A stretch of 64,000 nucleotides of DNA from Adineta steineri (taxonomy: Eukaryota > Rotifera > Eurotatoria > Adinetida > Adinetidae): NCBI GenBank assembly GCA_905250115.1, contig CAJNOI010000120.1, positions 64,253-128,252 of the forward strand. Direction: 5' to 3'. A program made the translations under genes and the position numbers. The notes under the pieces are model-generated. The model had not been told where the DNA came from and searched no databases. It saw only the letters and a list, made by a program, of their open reading frames with translations. Each line of letters begins with the position of its first letter. Positions within the stretch are counted from its first letter, which is position 1. Shown here in pieces: positions 42,801 through 53,781 of this stretch.

Positions 42801-43457
42801 CAGAAGCGAAACTCTCAAACCATCCAAATAAATATCGAGTTGTTAAACGAATTGGTTTTGGAAATGATGTTGTTCCAGAACTAAAGCAAACAATAAATTT
42901 TTCATCTATTTGTGAACTATTGATTCTTACCTATGAAAAATAATACAAATTCGATCAATTTCATTCGTATCAATTTCCGGTTTAAATGAAGATTCTTTAT
43001 AGTCAAGAAGTTCACTAATGTTTAATTCTTCCATTCGATGAAGATTAATAGTTGAATCAAAGGTTGTAGCGACAGATGAAAATGCTTTAGAATAGAATAA
43101 ATATGATGCATTCGACTTTTCGAGTAAATGTTTAATAGCAGCATCAGAATTTCTGATACTCAAAGGAAAGACAACAACATTAAGCTTGAATAAAGCATAG
43201 ATGGTCAAAAGATAATCGACATCACTATTGGCTAGTAGACAAACAACTGGATTTTTATTTGTTTCTTTTTGATGAATTATATTAGAAAATCTTTTAGCTA
43301 AATGATTGGTCACTTCATTGAACTGCTTAAAAGTTAATGATGCATAGCTATCGGATTGATTTTTCTTAGGATAATAAAGACATTTTTCATCGGATCGATT
43401 CTGGGCATGTTTCTGTAACATATCGGCAATAGATGAAAAGCGAAATTTGACAGACAT
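39847..43457 (-). CDS. NRPS-like carboxylate reductase (adenylation - carrier - thioester reductase); transfer candidate
   Basis: Five exons join in frame: 42931..43457, 42746..42880, 42334..42653, 40473..42077 and 39847..40406 (1048 aa). The adenylation domain has HSSGTTSFPKPIRL (phosphate loop), FHVAGFG, GFGSTETG and GRADDVLVHISGEKTNP near 410. The carrier domain has LSLDSLTTLQLRNKL near 587 with the phosphopantetheine Ser in DSL. The reductase domain has ITGANGSLGSQTLL near 684 (NADPH binding), SSVSAAGS and YGQSKYAAEH near 848. Such enzymes activate an acid, hold it as a thioester and reduce it to an aldehyde or alcohol. The GEKTNP signature is typical of fungal aminoadipate-reductase-like proteins. 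It starts at MSVKF rather than an upstream Met that would add a doubtful leader. The short introns show it is established in a eukaryote. The substrate is unknown. Confidence 0.87.
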
Positions 43458-43698
43458 ATTTTTGACAATAAACTCTTTATCTAAAATCAAATGAACATGA
43501 AAGAATAGAAATAGATGTGACGTGACTGTGAATGTGACGGAAAGAATAGAGGGAAGATGAATCGACAGGCACACTCAATATGATTTACACTAGCTCTCTG
43601 TATTGAGGCAGCTATGAAATAATAAGAATATATCATGCATTTTCTTAAATTTCATCACCGGTTATCTTTTCGTATTCTAATTAGACACTATGGTGTTG

Positions 43699-43876
43699 CT
43701 AATGATTCTTCTAATTGATCGTTTATTGCACAGGTAATGATATTTTATAATTGATCTTCTATTGCATAGCTAATGATTCTTTTAATTGATTGTCTAATGC
43801 ATAGGTAATGATTCTTCAAATTGATTTTTTATTCTATCGCTAATGATGCTTCTAATTAATCACCTACTCTATAGCT
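43699..43876. repeat. 35-bp tandem repeat, about five copies
   Basis: Units beginning TAATGATTCTTCTAATTGAT start at 43700, 43735, 43771, 43806 and 43841 (periods 35-36), with visible divergence between copies. Confidence 0.8.
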
Positions 43877-44245
43877 GTAAGAGAAAGAGTAGTAAGTAAA
43901 AAATATGAAAATCATTAGAAAATCTTATTTCAATCTGAAATAAAACTAAGGGAATCGAGCTTTCGTGGTCGGACTGAACACATCGTCAAGGATGACAATC
44001 TAATATCATCTATTGTATTTATATAACAAGTAGAAAAAAAAGAAAAAAATATTTTATTTAAAAATCAAACTGATATTTTACTTAAAGAGTGAATTACTCC
44101 AGCTGGTTCCGACGTTTTTTTGCTTCATATCTTGGCTGTAAGTAGAAGTCAATGAGACTAAGAAACTCCTACAGGCGGTTTTCTGAATAGTTCTTTTGTA
44201 TTCTCTATATAAATAGCTGACGTTATGAAATTGTATAATAATATT

Positions 44246-44276
44246 CATACCCACCCACACCCACACCCACCCTCAA
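44246..44276. repeat. Telomere-like CCCACA run
   Basis: CCCACCCACACCCACACCCA is followed by CCCTCAAG on the plus strand. The G-rich partner arm is absent, so this is a one-armed copy. It lies 245 bp 3' of the four-helix-bundle gene. Confidence 0.65.
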
Positions 44277-44519
44277 GATGAAACAGATTTCATTTTATAA
44301 CAGAATATTTTGTATTGTAAAAATAGTTAATTATTTGATTGTATTCAATCATTTCACTGGATTCCATTCAAAGAATGGTATCTTGATATAGAGATGTTTT
44401 TATTTAAAAAATTTACGAACAAAAGATAATGTCAAATCAAACCTGTTTTGACAAGTATCAGTTCGTAATAGTTGTCATTTAAAAATAGTTTATTAAAGTA
44501 AAATGTGACATGAATGCGT

Positions 44520-45441
44520 TTATTCATCATTATCATCATTTACATAATATTCTTCTGTTTCTTCTGTATCTTGTTCATCTTCTTCGTTAAAAATAGATTC
44601 GTCTACTGTGGGTATTGCTGTACCACCCCTGGTGTAAGCGGACTAAAATAATTATCATATCAGAATAATTCAAATAGTATGTACAAAAATAATACTATAC
44701 ATACGCGCTTTATATGAAATACTAAATTCAACATTCCAATCGTCACTGGTACTTCTGAGTGTAACTTCTGTAGCTCTCCTTTGATTGATGTTGCACATAC
44801 ATATTGCCGAATTTTTACCCATTTTTTACCACTTGCACATCTATATAATGTAAGAGATATATCAAAAGCAGTCAATTAAAATATTAATAATCAGATTAGC
44901 TTGAGCTATTTTAGAGAAAATGATTTAGTTTATGATGTTGTATTTTAAATAAAAGATATATGACAACAACTGTATTCGACAAGGTAAAATGACGCAAGTA
45001 AAAGTTGCATTAAATACATAAATATTTTAAAACTGTCACTATCAAGCGCATGACAATAATTTTTCAATGTGAAACATATCTATCACGATTGAAAGACTCA
45101 TCAGTGACATTTATCTGATTGAACAAAACTTCATTAGATATATGCTAAGAGTGGTCAAATGAAAAATGAATCTCTACTATAATACTGATATAAACATACT
45201 TATCAAATAATGCGTTTGTACGCGTTGTTATGCGATGAAGTTTCTTCATAACTCGTGATAATTTGTAGTTGTCTGCTGACGTTTTTTCTTCTGGACCAAG
45301 ACCATTTAATATACCCTGAATAATGTCCAAATCATCCACTAGAAGAGCACAAGCTTCTTTGTTTGATGTAACTGTTTCGACCCTTTCCTTGCCATATTGA
45401 ATGAGCTTAATAATTGTTAAAGGGTTTAGCGGAATCGACAT
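44520..45441 (-). CDS. Stand-alone four-helix-bundle protein resembling the MLKL N-terminal domain
   Basis: Exons 45200..45441, 44705..44840 and 44520..44642 join in frame to 166 aa. Residues 1-125 are helical: an amphipathic start (LTIIKLIQYGKERVETV), SNKEACALLVDDLDIIQGIL, a helix with LSRVMKKLHRITTRTNALF, then CASGKKWVKIRQYVCATSIK and a last helix ending LNLVFHIKR. The spacing resembles the four-helix bundle of mixed-lineage-kinase-like (MLKL) and HeLo-type proteins, which permeabilise membranes in regulated necrosis or serve as adaptors. The kinase domain that follows in MLKL is absent. An acidic tail (NEEDEQDTEETEE) ends the protein. Family assignment is by pattern only. Confidence 0.6.
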
Positions 45442-47551
45442 TCTTCACTATCTAGAAAAATCTTTAAATAAAATCTGACAAATAATATCAATATTTTACA
45501 GATATCAAAGGCTTTTTCCAATAGTAACGAAGCGTTTCTCACAAAAATAATCTATACACATATGATAAACGCAATAGTGTTCAAGATCTCTTGTGCTCCT
45601 ATGTCTTTAGATAGCGATCACCACTGTAGTGACGACAAAATAAAAGAAATATCAATAAAACATTTTTTTGAACGATTACTAACTTAAAAATTGTTTGATT
45701 GTACAGTCCAATGTTTGAAAACTCTTATTAATCATACATTGTTAAATACATAATCAGTTAAATTTCGTGCGGTGGACGTTAGTTGCAAGTTCTTACACAA
45801 AAACTGATTTCAAGTCTGATTCTACTCATTAATCAAGATGACATGCTGTTTTACAGAGAATTTACATAAAATATTTTCGTAAGTTCTAACTCCTTGCATT
45901 CGGAACAGAATTAGACTCCTACTAAGATCTATATGCCTAAAATATTCGTATGCTGACAAATAGACAAGGACTTTATACTAAGAAAAATCGGAGTTTAAAT
46001 TTAAGAGAATACAGACATAAAAAAAAAGAATTCATTATCACCATGAGATTGCGTATTTAGAAGGACTGAACGAAACTTGTTAAGGACTATTAATTAAATA
46101 CTATGTCTCGTATGATACTGTAGCGTCATGATTGCAATATTAAATAAATCCGAAATTAAGAATGTAACGGTTCTATAAAAGTTCATCTCCATATAGAAAT
46201 CTGTCAATGATTTGATAGACATTACATTTTTATTCTGTCTGCGTGAGGCTCCTATTCTCAGTAAAATATTAAAATGATACATACTTCTTTTTATCAACAG
46301 TGATACGAATAAAAACTATCGTTCTTTACTTCGTCTTTTATTGTTATATTTTTATCAGTACAAGCACATGTCTTATCAAAAAACAAATCTTTCCAACATA
46401 GTTGTCACATGTAAAGACTACCGAAAAGATATTGTCCTTCTCGAACACTATTCTCTGAAAACTCTAATTTATTTGAAATGAACTTATTCAGGGGAAACGG
46501 AACTACAAGAAGCAAGAATTTTGTCTATACTATTTAGATCTTCTAAAGAAATCGAATTTTTCATTAAACTGAAAATAGTATACACTCTAACTATCATTCA
46601 GTTGATAGACCCTGACATTCTAATGCATGTCTCAAAAGTAATGGACATTGTAGTATTTTTAAGATTTCTTCTCAATTTAAGCATTTTTTTTATCAAAAAA
46701 TGACATATGAAATTCTCTACAAAATTCTGTACGATTAGGTTTAAAAACTTGTAAATTAAAGGCATAAAAAAGTTATGGAAAGTAAAAGATTGAATAATCG
46801 TACTTCATTCTTGCACATTACCGCTTATTTTACATGATTTTTTTTATACCAAATACTTTATTATATTAATTCATTTTCAAAAAGTTTCATTGACATAGGC
46901 TTAGAACTGAAAACAACTTCCATTTATTGATTAAAATTTTGTTTAATATATTAATGTGAATTATAAAGTATTATTTTTGTAATCAAAAACATTTCAAATA
47001 GTTATAGAGATATGTAAAAGAATATGAATGTAACCATATAACCACAAAATAATAAATAAAAGTACAGACAATGAAAGAAACAATTCTAAAGCATGAATTT
47101 AGATTAAAGATTTATGAATCGAATATATATTTTTATGTTGATTTACCGATAATGCAAAAGTAATATCGACAAAGATATATTCTCAAAGGATTTTTTCACT
47201 TATTTTGTAACTATTCATGATTTATTTTCATCATAAACTTCTTTCAAATAAATAAATTAAGAAAAAAACATCAAAATACTCTTCGTGACCTATTTCAATA
47301 TTTCATTCCTTTACTTTTCTACTTATATTCACATATATAGATATTCTAGAGTATATATACAGTTTACATAAATTTCTTTTCATATAAATCGAAAATAAAA
47401 CGATGGTCAGTATTAAAAAAAAGTGATTAAAATGCATTAAAAGTTAAAAAAACAAATTTATAAGATTACTGTCTAATGATAATAATATAATAATAAGAAA
47501 AAAAATGAATAAATGTTTTGTTTTCTATGAAAGTCTTTTCCTCATCGAAAA
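45442..47551. other. 2.1 kb without a recognised gene
   Basis: AT-rich. The frames at 46094-46297 and 46521-46703 have no start context, family or splice support. Confidence 0.4.
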
Positions 47552-47996
47552 TCAATTACCGGAATTATCGTATTTTGATGACTTCTTGCATTTTTCTGTA
47601 AGTCTCGTGGATGAATGGGTACTAGCATTTATTTTATTTTTTGCATAGCAATTACTATTGTTGATATTGAATATCCATGCAATACAATCTGGATATTGCT
47701 CACATAATGTAGCACATGCTGCTGATGAGTGTACTTGTGCAGGGTGACTGTGAAATAGAAAAGATGAATTGTATTATGAACTATGAAATTAAGAATTATT
47801 TCATTTAAAACATTAATTATATCTTTTTTAAAATTATGAGAATTGACATACTCTTGTGAGTAGCTGCTCGTTTCATGCTTGAGAAAGGTTCCGCGAGTTC
47901 TTCTTCAAAATCCTTGTCATTGTAACTACTCATTGCATTAGTTTGGCTTATGATAACAATACCAATAAGAATGAAAGCAATGATTGAGGATTGCAT
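47552..47996 (-). CDS. Small secreted PAN/apple-like peptide
   Basis: Exon 1 (47852..47996) encodes a signal peptide, MQSSIIAFILIGIVIISQTN, and a linker with SMKRAATHK. Exon 2 encodes the Cys pattern CATLCEQYPDCIAWIFNINN then NCY, ending in EKCKK, close to a compact PAN/apple core. The exon 2 frame requires an acceptor at CACAAG (exon 47552..47733), giving 108 aa. The better-looking TTTCACAG acceptor 14 bases upstream (exon to 47747) would put exon 2 in another frame. The join is therefore uncertain, though the Cys-rich frame is open to its stop. PAN domains bind proteins or sugars. Confidence 0.5.
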
Positions 47997-48008
47997 TCTT
48001 TGCAGAAA

Positions 48009-48062
48009 CTAAACAATAAAATACATATATAAACATTTGTATAATTATATAGAATATTTTAC
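48009..48062 (-). other. Predicted 5' UTR intron of the PAN-like gene
   Basis: On the minus strand GTAAAATATTC (48062) to GTTTAG (48009) gives a 54-bp intron, 12 bases before the start codon. Confidence 0.45.
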
Positions 48063-48120
48063 CTTAGCGTATATGAGAGTTGTAAAATATAAATGAAGAT
48101 TACATGATTTTCGATAGGAA

Positions 48121-48147
48121 CTTATATAGAGAAGATTTTTTCATTGG
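48121..48147 (-). promoter_or_regulatory. TATA and CCAAT boxes of the PAN-like gene
   Basis: The minus strand reads CCAAT at 48143-48147 and CTATATAAG at 48121-48129, about 60 bp upstream of the predicted 5' UTR intron. Confidence 0.5.
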
Positions 48148-48849
48148 CTTGTTGTTTATTTTGATGGAAGAAAAATATTTATTGCTTTTAATAATCACTT
48201 TTATAATAAGATTCATATTTTTGATGCTCATTGCTACATCTCATCATGAAATTGGTGCGAAATAATTGATAACAATACAATGTTGTCTTGAAGCAAAACA
48301 AGAGTCAAGCAATTATAAAATACAGAGTGTAGTGTGTTTATCAGATCTTGACAAAAAAAATTAGCAATTATCAATTTGATAGTAGCTGCTGTCCATTACT
48401 GTTTAGCTGGCCTCCGAGTGCGAATTTTCAGAAAAATAGGAATCCTTAGAGGATTGTTTTTGACTAAAAATAGGATTTTCTATAAAAAAATGGCAGAAAT
48501 ATAGATATGTATTATTTTTGAGAAAACATATAATTTTGCTAGTTTTGATACTCCATATTTTTCCTTTGATAGAATCAGCATAAACGATTACACTTTACTT
48601 ACAGTCGTTCTGTAATTCTTTGCTATCAAAATAGTCATTTAAATCAAATGGTGTTTGAACTTTCGATTATGACATGGTTTATTCACATTTCAGTAAATAA
48701 CAAAAAAGCAAATCGTAAACTTTCAAAAATAAATAGCGAAAAAGCAAACAAATGCTTTTCTTATAATTAAACTTGATAAATAAATAAATAAATGCTCATT
48801 TAAATTTATACATGAACGCTTGGAAAATAAATATCAAATCGTACCTTCC

Positions 48850-48901
48850 ATATACCGGGTGAGTCAAAAGTTTTGCAACACTTTTGCCTCACCCGGTATA
48901 T
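48850..48901. mobile_element. 52-bp foldback resembling a mariner-type terminus
   Basis: ATATACCGGGTGAGTCAAAA on the left pairs with CTTTTGCCTCACCCGGTATA on the right; the ~22-bp stem has one mismatch and a loop of about 8. The TA at each end and the GGGTGAGTCAAAAGT-like terminus recall Tc1/mariner or IS630-type ends. It is probably a pair of abutting termini or a tiny MITE. Confidence 0.6.
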
Positions 48902-50355
48902 GCCGCATGTATCTGCAAAAGCGTATTATAAAAATACGCACATTTGTATATAAGTGAAACTGCGAAAAAACGTTCGAAAGACACATGATTATTTTGTGTA
49001 CATTAGTTTTATCTTTTTGACTATTGAATCATTAGAGAATTCGTCGATGCTGTGAAAATACAAATAGTATTACGTACAATATATATCGCCATTTTACGAG
49101 TATTAATTGAAAACGTTTATATATGTGCATATATATATTCAATCTGTTTTTTTCTTATGTATAAAGGCTGATTTTATCAGTACTCACTAGCTTGTCAGTG
49201 TGGAATTCGACTAATACTCTATGAATAATCTTTTATTTTCTCATATTTTTGTAAAATCAGTTACATTTCTCTTTTTTTCGATAAAATATAGGTAAAATAG
49301 GAAAAGCAATCGAAATATAGGACAAATTAAAGGATTCTTCAAAAATATAGAATTTAGAGGAAAAAAAGGTCGAATCGCAGCCCAGGCTGTAGCCGCTGGC
49401 ATCTATCTGAGTAAAAATTAAATTTTCGTTTCTATATATTGATCTTTATTTAACTAGCAATATTGTTAATGATTCTCTGCTAATCTTAATTTGATTTTTT
49501 CATTTGTGTTTTACACGCAATATGAAAGAATATAACAGTTTGTGACTAATATATTCAAATAAAAATATTTTTCAATCTGGAAAAAAATTTCTTTTTCTAA
49601 ATTTTCCAGCCGACGACGACGACGAGTGAAAAAATTTTAATATCTTACGCCACTAAATGAGAGACTGCTTAAGCAGAAGTAATTACTGTAGAATGAATAT
49701 GTCAGGTATTCTCAATATGGTTACCATAATGATGAGTGATGACATAATCATACATTCATATGAGTTTGTATATAATTGTTAAAGCATCGATCACTGTGAG
49801 TATTTATTTGTTAGTTAGTGAGAATATTAAATATATCAATAATACCTGTTACAATATCATGATAGTCTTTCTCTCAGATAAAATTTTATTGTTTTTGATG
49901 GATATTCCATCTTTAATTAAAATATCAAGCTCTTAAATGCCGCGTTATTCACTGACGTCATCATTTTAACTTGAAGTTTTCTAAAATTAATACATCAAAT
50001 TATCATTTCTAGTTCAAAGGAAAGTTTTATTGCATTACATGAATATGTCAAAGTGATCCCAAGTCGAAGAATTCATACACGAGTACTTATATTGTTTGAA
50101 TACTCGTATGTTGTATTTGTTCATTTTTGATATATAAATTGATTTTTGAGAAGTAAAAGTTGAGATTAGTAGATTTTTATTTATCTTTTTATCGATTATT
50201 ATTTTATTATTGTCGCTGATCTATCTATAAATAAAATGAAAACAAGCGAAAAAAAGAATTTTTTGCATTTCATTAACTATTTATAAATCATATTAATAAA
50301 GAAGATTTTATTGTAGGAATAGAATAAAATCGTAATCTACACCGAATACAAATAT

Positions 50356-50380
50356 CTTGAGGGTGTGGGTGTGGGTGTGG
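50356..50380. repeat. Telomere-like run, four TGTGGG-type units
   Basis: TTGAGGGTGTGGGTGTGGGT continues with GTGG. This is the longest uninterrupted single-arm copy, 320 bp before the tRNA pair. Confidence 0.75.
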
Positions 50381-50702
50381 TTTTATCTTCCCTTAAGTCG
50401 TATTGAACATATGTTGTTGTTAAAATAGATACTAATCTGTATGTAGAAACTATACGAATGATGAAATAATGTATCAAAATAACTTGTTAGAAATTTTTTC
50501 TAATAAATACTTCAGACATAGCTGTTATATTTTTTGCGGTATTTGTGAATATTCTTATTTAAAAAGAAAACTTCAAAATCATGTTTGTAATGATGGACTG
50601 ATGTATCTAATATTATAGAGAAGTTTATGTTCAAATTGATTAAAAGAAATGGAGCACATTGATATTTTTTCTTCGCTAGATGTCTGTAGCATAACAACCA
50701 TG

Positions 50703-50774
50703 TCCGCGGTAGTATAGTGGTTAGTATCCCCGCCTGTCACGCGGGAAACCGGGGTTCGATTCCCCGCCGCGGAG
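50703..50774 (+). tRNA. tRNA-Asp (GTC)
   Basis: A 72-nt cloverleaf with no intron. The acceptor stem TCCGCGG pairs perfectly with CCGCGGA, with G as discriminator. The anticodon GTC is at 50736-50738 in CCTGTCACG, and the T-arm is GGGGTTCGATTCCCC. A and B box sequences (TAGTATAGTGG, GGTTCGATTCC) are intact. Confidence 0.97.
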
Positions 50775-50777
50775 TAA

Positions 50778-50791
50778 TATTCTTTTTTTTT
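50778..50791 (+). terminator. Pol III oligo-T terminator of tRNA-Asp
   Basis: A T-rich run follows the tRNA 3' end within a few bases. Confidence 0.75.
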
Positions 50792-50944
50792 TACAGGTAA
50801 CACATTTTTTTCGAACCGTGAAAACGAAAAATTGGTACCTTTTTTTTCGGATAAATTTTATCAAATAAATTGTACATTCAGTGATGTGCGTACATAATTT
50901 TATATGTCATTCAGCAGATTTACTTAAATAAGAAAAAGAATATC

Positions 50945-51016
50945 AGCAGCGTGGCGCAGTGGAAGCGTGCTGGGCTCATAACTCAGAGGTCGGTAGATCG
51001 AAACTACTCGCTGCTA
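50945..51016 (+). tRNA. Initiator tRNA-Met (CAT)
   Basis: A 72-nt tRNA. The acceptor stem AGCAGCG pairs with CGCTGCT, giving the A1-T72 pair typical of eukaryotic initiators. The anticodon CAT is at 50977-50979 in a GGGCTCATAACTC stem-loop. The T-loop is GATCGAAAC, carrying A where elongators have T54, as expected for the initiator. Confidence 0.95.
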
Positions 51017-51019
51017 CTC

Positions 51020-51033
51020 TTCTTTTTTTTTCT
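51020..51033 (+). terminator. Pol III oligo-T terminator of tRNA-iMet
   Basis: A long T run begins a few bases after the tRNA. Confidence 0.75.
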
Positions 51034-51959
51034 TTTCAGTTCAGTCTAATCATATTTATATATGACATAATCAAAGTAGATTTTTAGTGAATTGGCGGAT
51101 TGCATCACACTTTTGTTTCGTCAACAAACGCTGACATCTACGAACTTCTGTTTTTTCACATGAGTTATGAATCATTGTATGTACATAGTCATACGTCTGA
51201 TGTAATCACATTTCTTTTGTGGGTAAAAACCAAGTTTATATTTATATTTCACAGTGCAACATTCGTTAAAATATTTTTGAGTGAATAAGTTGCTGGTTAG
51301 ACATGAAAGACGACTACTTTATTCCTTATGAATTGTGCGAAATGATTCGATGGAATGATCCCGTTGAACTCTCCGCTGCTCTGAATAGAAAGAGTCAGCC
51401 AGATGAACTTCATTTCTATGATTTATAACTTCTTCTAAAAACTACGATATTCTAGACTTTCATTAATATCAGTCATGATAATAGCTTATATTTGCTAAAG
51501 ACTTGTCTTCCCTTTCATTCGTCCTACTCCAGCATAAATTATAAACTCTAACTGAATTACATTATCCATCCTCAGATGAGTGTAGAAGCAGATGAAAAAC
51601 AAACACTGTTATCACTTTCACCCACTTCATATTAATCACGAAAGATTTTGACAAACATTGAAGAAATGACTTCAATCGTTCCGAAACATCTTGTATGATT
51701 TCGAAAAATAAATAAATATTGATAGTTGTTCAATATTTTCTTTCTCGCAGCACTAGATTTCTTTAAACTTATATCTATGGCTTTCCACTGATTTGAATAC
51801 TTAGCAAATAGATGATGAAATATTTTCATAGATAAGCATCGATATGTTGAATGTTTATTACTCTAATCATACAACAAAATCAAATACAAATTGTATTTTT
51901 CAAAGTTCATTCATTTTTCTTTGTGCAATATAAAATACCAGTTGTATAATGGCCTTGTG
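51034..51959. other. Intergenic between tRNA-iMet and the third 7TM receptor
   Basis: No supported gene. Frames at 51100-51288 and 51632-51829 have no family features. Confidence 0.4.
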
Positions 51960-53090
51960 TCACATAGCGACAGTTGGAATTGGGTGTATTGTTCGATTTA
52001 ATCGAACGATTTGTACAGGATTAACCGTACGAGCTGGACCGACTGCTTGAATTGGCTTAATACGGTTTTTGAATGCAAAGATACAACAATGGGGGCGAAA
52101 CTTAGCAAAGCAGAACTGACGCATTTCTTTGAACGTAAGTAGAACAATTGTTGAACCAAAAGTATAATTCAAGTAGACGATGAACGTGGTAACTGCATCA
52201 ATATAAATAGAATAAGTGAGATTTAAAATAATTTGAAAGAAATCATAGAGAACCCAAGGTGACCATGTCAGAAGAAACCAAATAAGAAAAAGATGAAGAG
52301 CAAATAGAAGACGATGATGATTTTTCATGCCAACCTGTCTTCGTTGTTGACCACCTCGGATACATTTTCGATATAAAACAACGCTAATGACAGATAGACA
52401 GGATATTAAAATGAGAAAATACGGTACAAATGTGATGAGTAGATCGAATATTCCATAGACATCACGCGCATACCAAAGATCACATGTTCGTATTGCAGAA
52501 GGATCATCGAGATCAATTGTCGATGCTCCATTCTGCATGATAATCGGATAATAGAAGCAAGGAAACATGATAGCCACAAAGAGACCAATATAATGAAGAT
52601 AAATAGCAAGTGAATAACTTTGATGACGACCTCGACGAAAAATTAAAGGTTTCACGACAAGAAAGAAACGTTCGATTGAAAGTTGTGCCATAAGAAAATT
52701 ATTTATTTGGGTTGGAATATGGTCCAGATAGACGCTGAGTTCACATAATGGACTGCCAGGTGCAGGTAAACATCCATCGTGATAATAGAAGTAAAGTCTT
52801 ATTGGTCCTTGTAGAACAGCGAGCAATACTTGAGCCATACAACTCAATAATAACGCATGACTATTTATATCAAACACTTTTTTCACCTGAAAGATGATGG
52901 TAATAACAAAAATGATGTTGAGTAGGATTCCAAGTGGAACAGTAATACAGCTCATACCAAATAGAATGCGATACATATAAATAAGATTATAGCCGAGATC
53001 ATCTTTTGGATCGCATTTTGTTGCAATGAACGCTGTATTATTATTTGCTTTCATATACATAGCTTGAGTAATAAAAAAATGACTTTCCAT
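51960..53090 (-). CDS. Rhodopsin-like 7TM receptor with repetitive C-tail
   Basis: An intronless 376-aa receptor. Seven hydrophobic segments are clear, and TM3 ends QLSIERFFLVVKPLIFRRG (ERF for DRY). The extracellular Cys in PGSPLCELSVYL and in SAIRTCDLWYA could form the usual disulfide. TM6 is LHLFLIWFLLTWSPWVLYDF with the WSP variant of CWxP. The C-tail has three related basic segments (IKPIQAVGPARTVNPVQIV, then RLNRTIHPIPTV). It belongs to a different subgroup from the receptors at 10314 and 28959 (ERF and a longer ECL2). The ligand is unknown. Confidence 0.85.
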   Translation of the reverse strand: MESHFFITQAMYMKANNNTAFIATKCDPKDDLGYNLIYMYRILFGMSCITVPLGILLNIIFVITIIFQVKKVFDINSHALLLSCMAQVLLAVLQGPIRLYFYYHDGCLPAPGSPLCELSVYLDHIPTQINNFLMAQLSIERFFLVVKPLIFRRGRHQSYSLAIYLHYIGLFVAIMFPCFYYPIIMQNGASTIDLDDPSAIRTCDLWYARDVYGIFDLLITFVPYFLILISCLSVISVVLYRKCIRGGQQRRQVGMKNHHRLLFALHLFLIWFLLTWSPWVLYDFFQIILNLTYSIYIDAVTTFIVYLNYTFGSTIVLLTFKEMRQFCFAKFRPHCCIFAFKNRIKPIQAVGPARTVNPVQIVRLNRTIHPIPTVAM

Positions 53091-53781
53091 TTACAGAAAA
53101 AAATAAAAATAAAGAATATTTTTTGTCTACTCTGGTAAAATAATCTCTGTGTAGAACTACGATGACAATATCGCTAGAAAAAAAATAAAATTCTTTCTGC
53201 GTAGTTCATCACTGTCGATTCATTTTATACGTCATACTGTTTCTCATTTAAATTAACTTCAAACACAATTCTCCCCTTATTAATAATGTATCTTTAGTAG
53301 ATATTATAAGCATCATGCGGCGAACGCTTTTGTTCTCTTCGACGTATCTTCATAATGAGATTGTTATTTTTGCAATCAAAATCTCTATACATGTACCCAA
53401 GAATATATTATTTGTTATTTCTGAAGTGAATCATAAAGAAGAAAGTGCAAAGATCTTTTACTCTTTAGTCTGCAATATCATCGTCGAATCTTGAGGGTGG
53501 ATGTGGATGCGCGTTTGAAGATTAAATTCGAAATGTACACCCACAAGATTTGCAATAAGTATGATCGAGTTGTGCAATAATTCGCCGTACCAACATGGAA
53601 AGAAACTTCTAGAGAACGAAAGAAAAAAAATTATTATTCTGTATTACAAAAGCAAATAATAATATTTATCTATAACTTTTTCTCACTGAAAGAAAGGTAT
53701 AAAAGGACATGATCATGCATTTGTTTCTTTATTACAGTTGAATCATTATCATCGTACATTTGATCGAACTACAAGTGTAAC
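53091..53781. other. Intergenic with one telomere-like motif
   Basis: It lies upstream of the GTPase pseudogene and holds the motif at 53491-53547. A TATAAAAGG box is present at about 53699-53707, some 75 bp before the GTPase ATG. Confidence 0.45.
53491..53547. repeat. Telomere-like inverted motif
   Basis: TTGAGGGTGGATGTGGATGC faces TGTACACCCACAAG. Confidence 0.55.

Larger units (their letters stand above)
43458..44519. other. Intergenic with a 35-bp minisatellite
   Basis: Holds the tandem repeat at 43699-43876 and the telomere-like run at 44246-44276. No gene is seen. Confidence 0.5.
48130..50702. other. 2.6 kb without a recognised gene
   Basis: Apart from the promoter boxes at its start, it holds the foldback at 48850-48901 and the telomere-like run at 50356-50380. 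Weakly complementary blocks at about 48378-48480 and 49290-49405 might be ends of an old element. Confidence 0.4.

Noticed and set aside
46521-46703. 60-codon plus-strand frame preceded by an acceptor-like TTATTCAG
   Set aside because: No homologous pattern and no partner exon.
48378-49405. Possible ~1-kb element with complementary ends
   Set aside because: The blocks GCCTCCGAGTGCGAATTTT and AATCGCAGCCCAGGC are only weakly complementary and the interior has no ORF.
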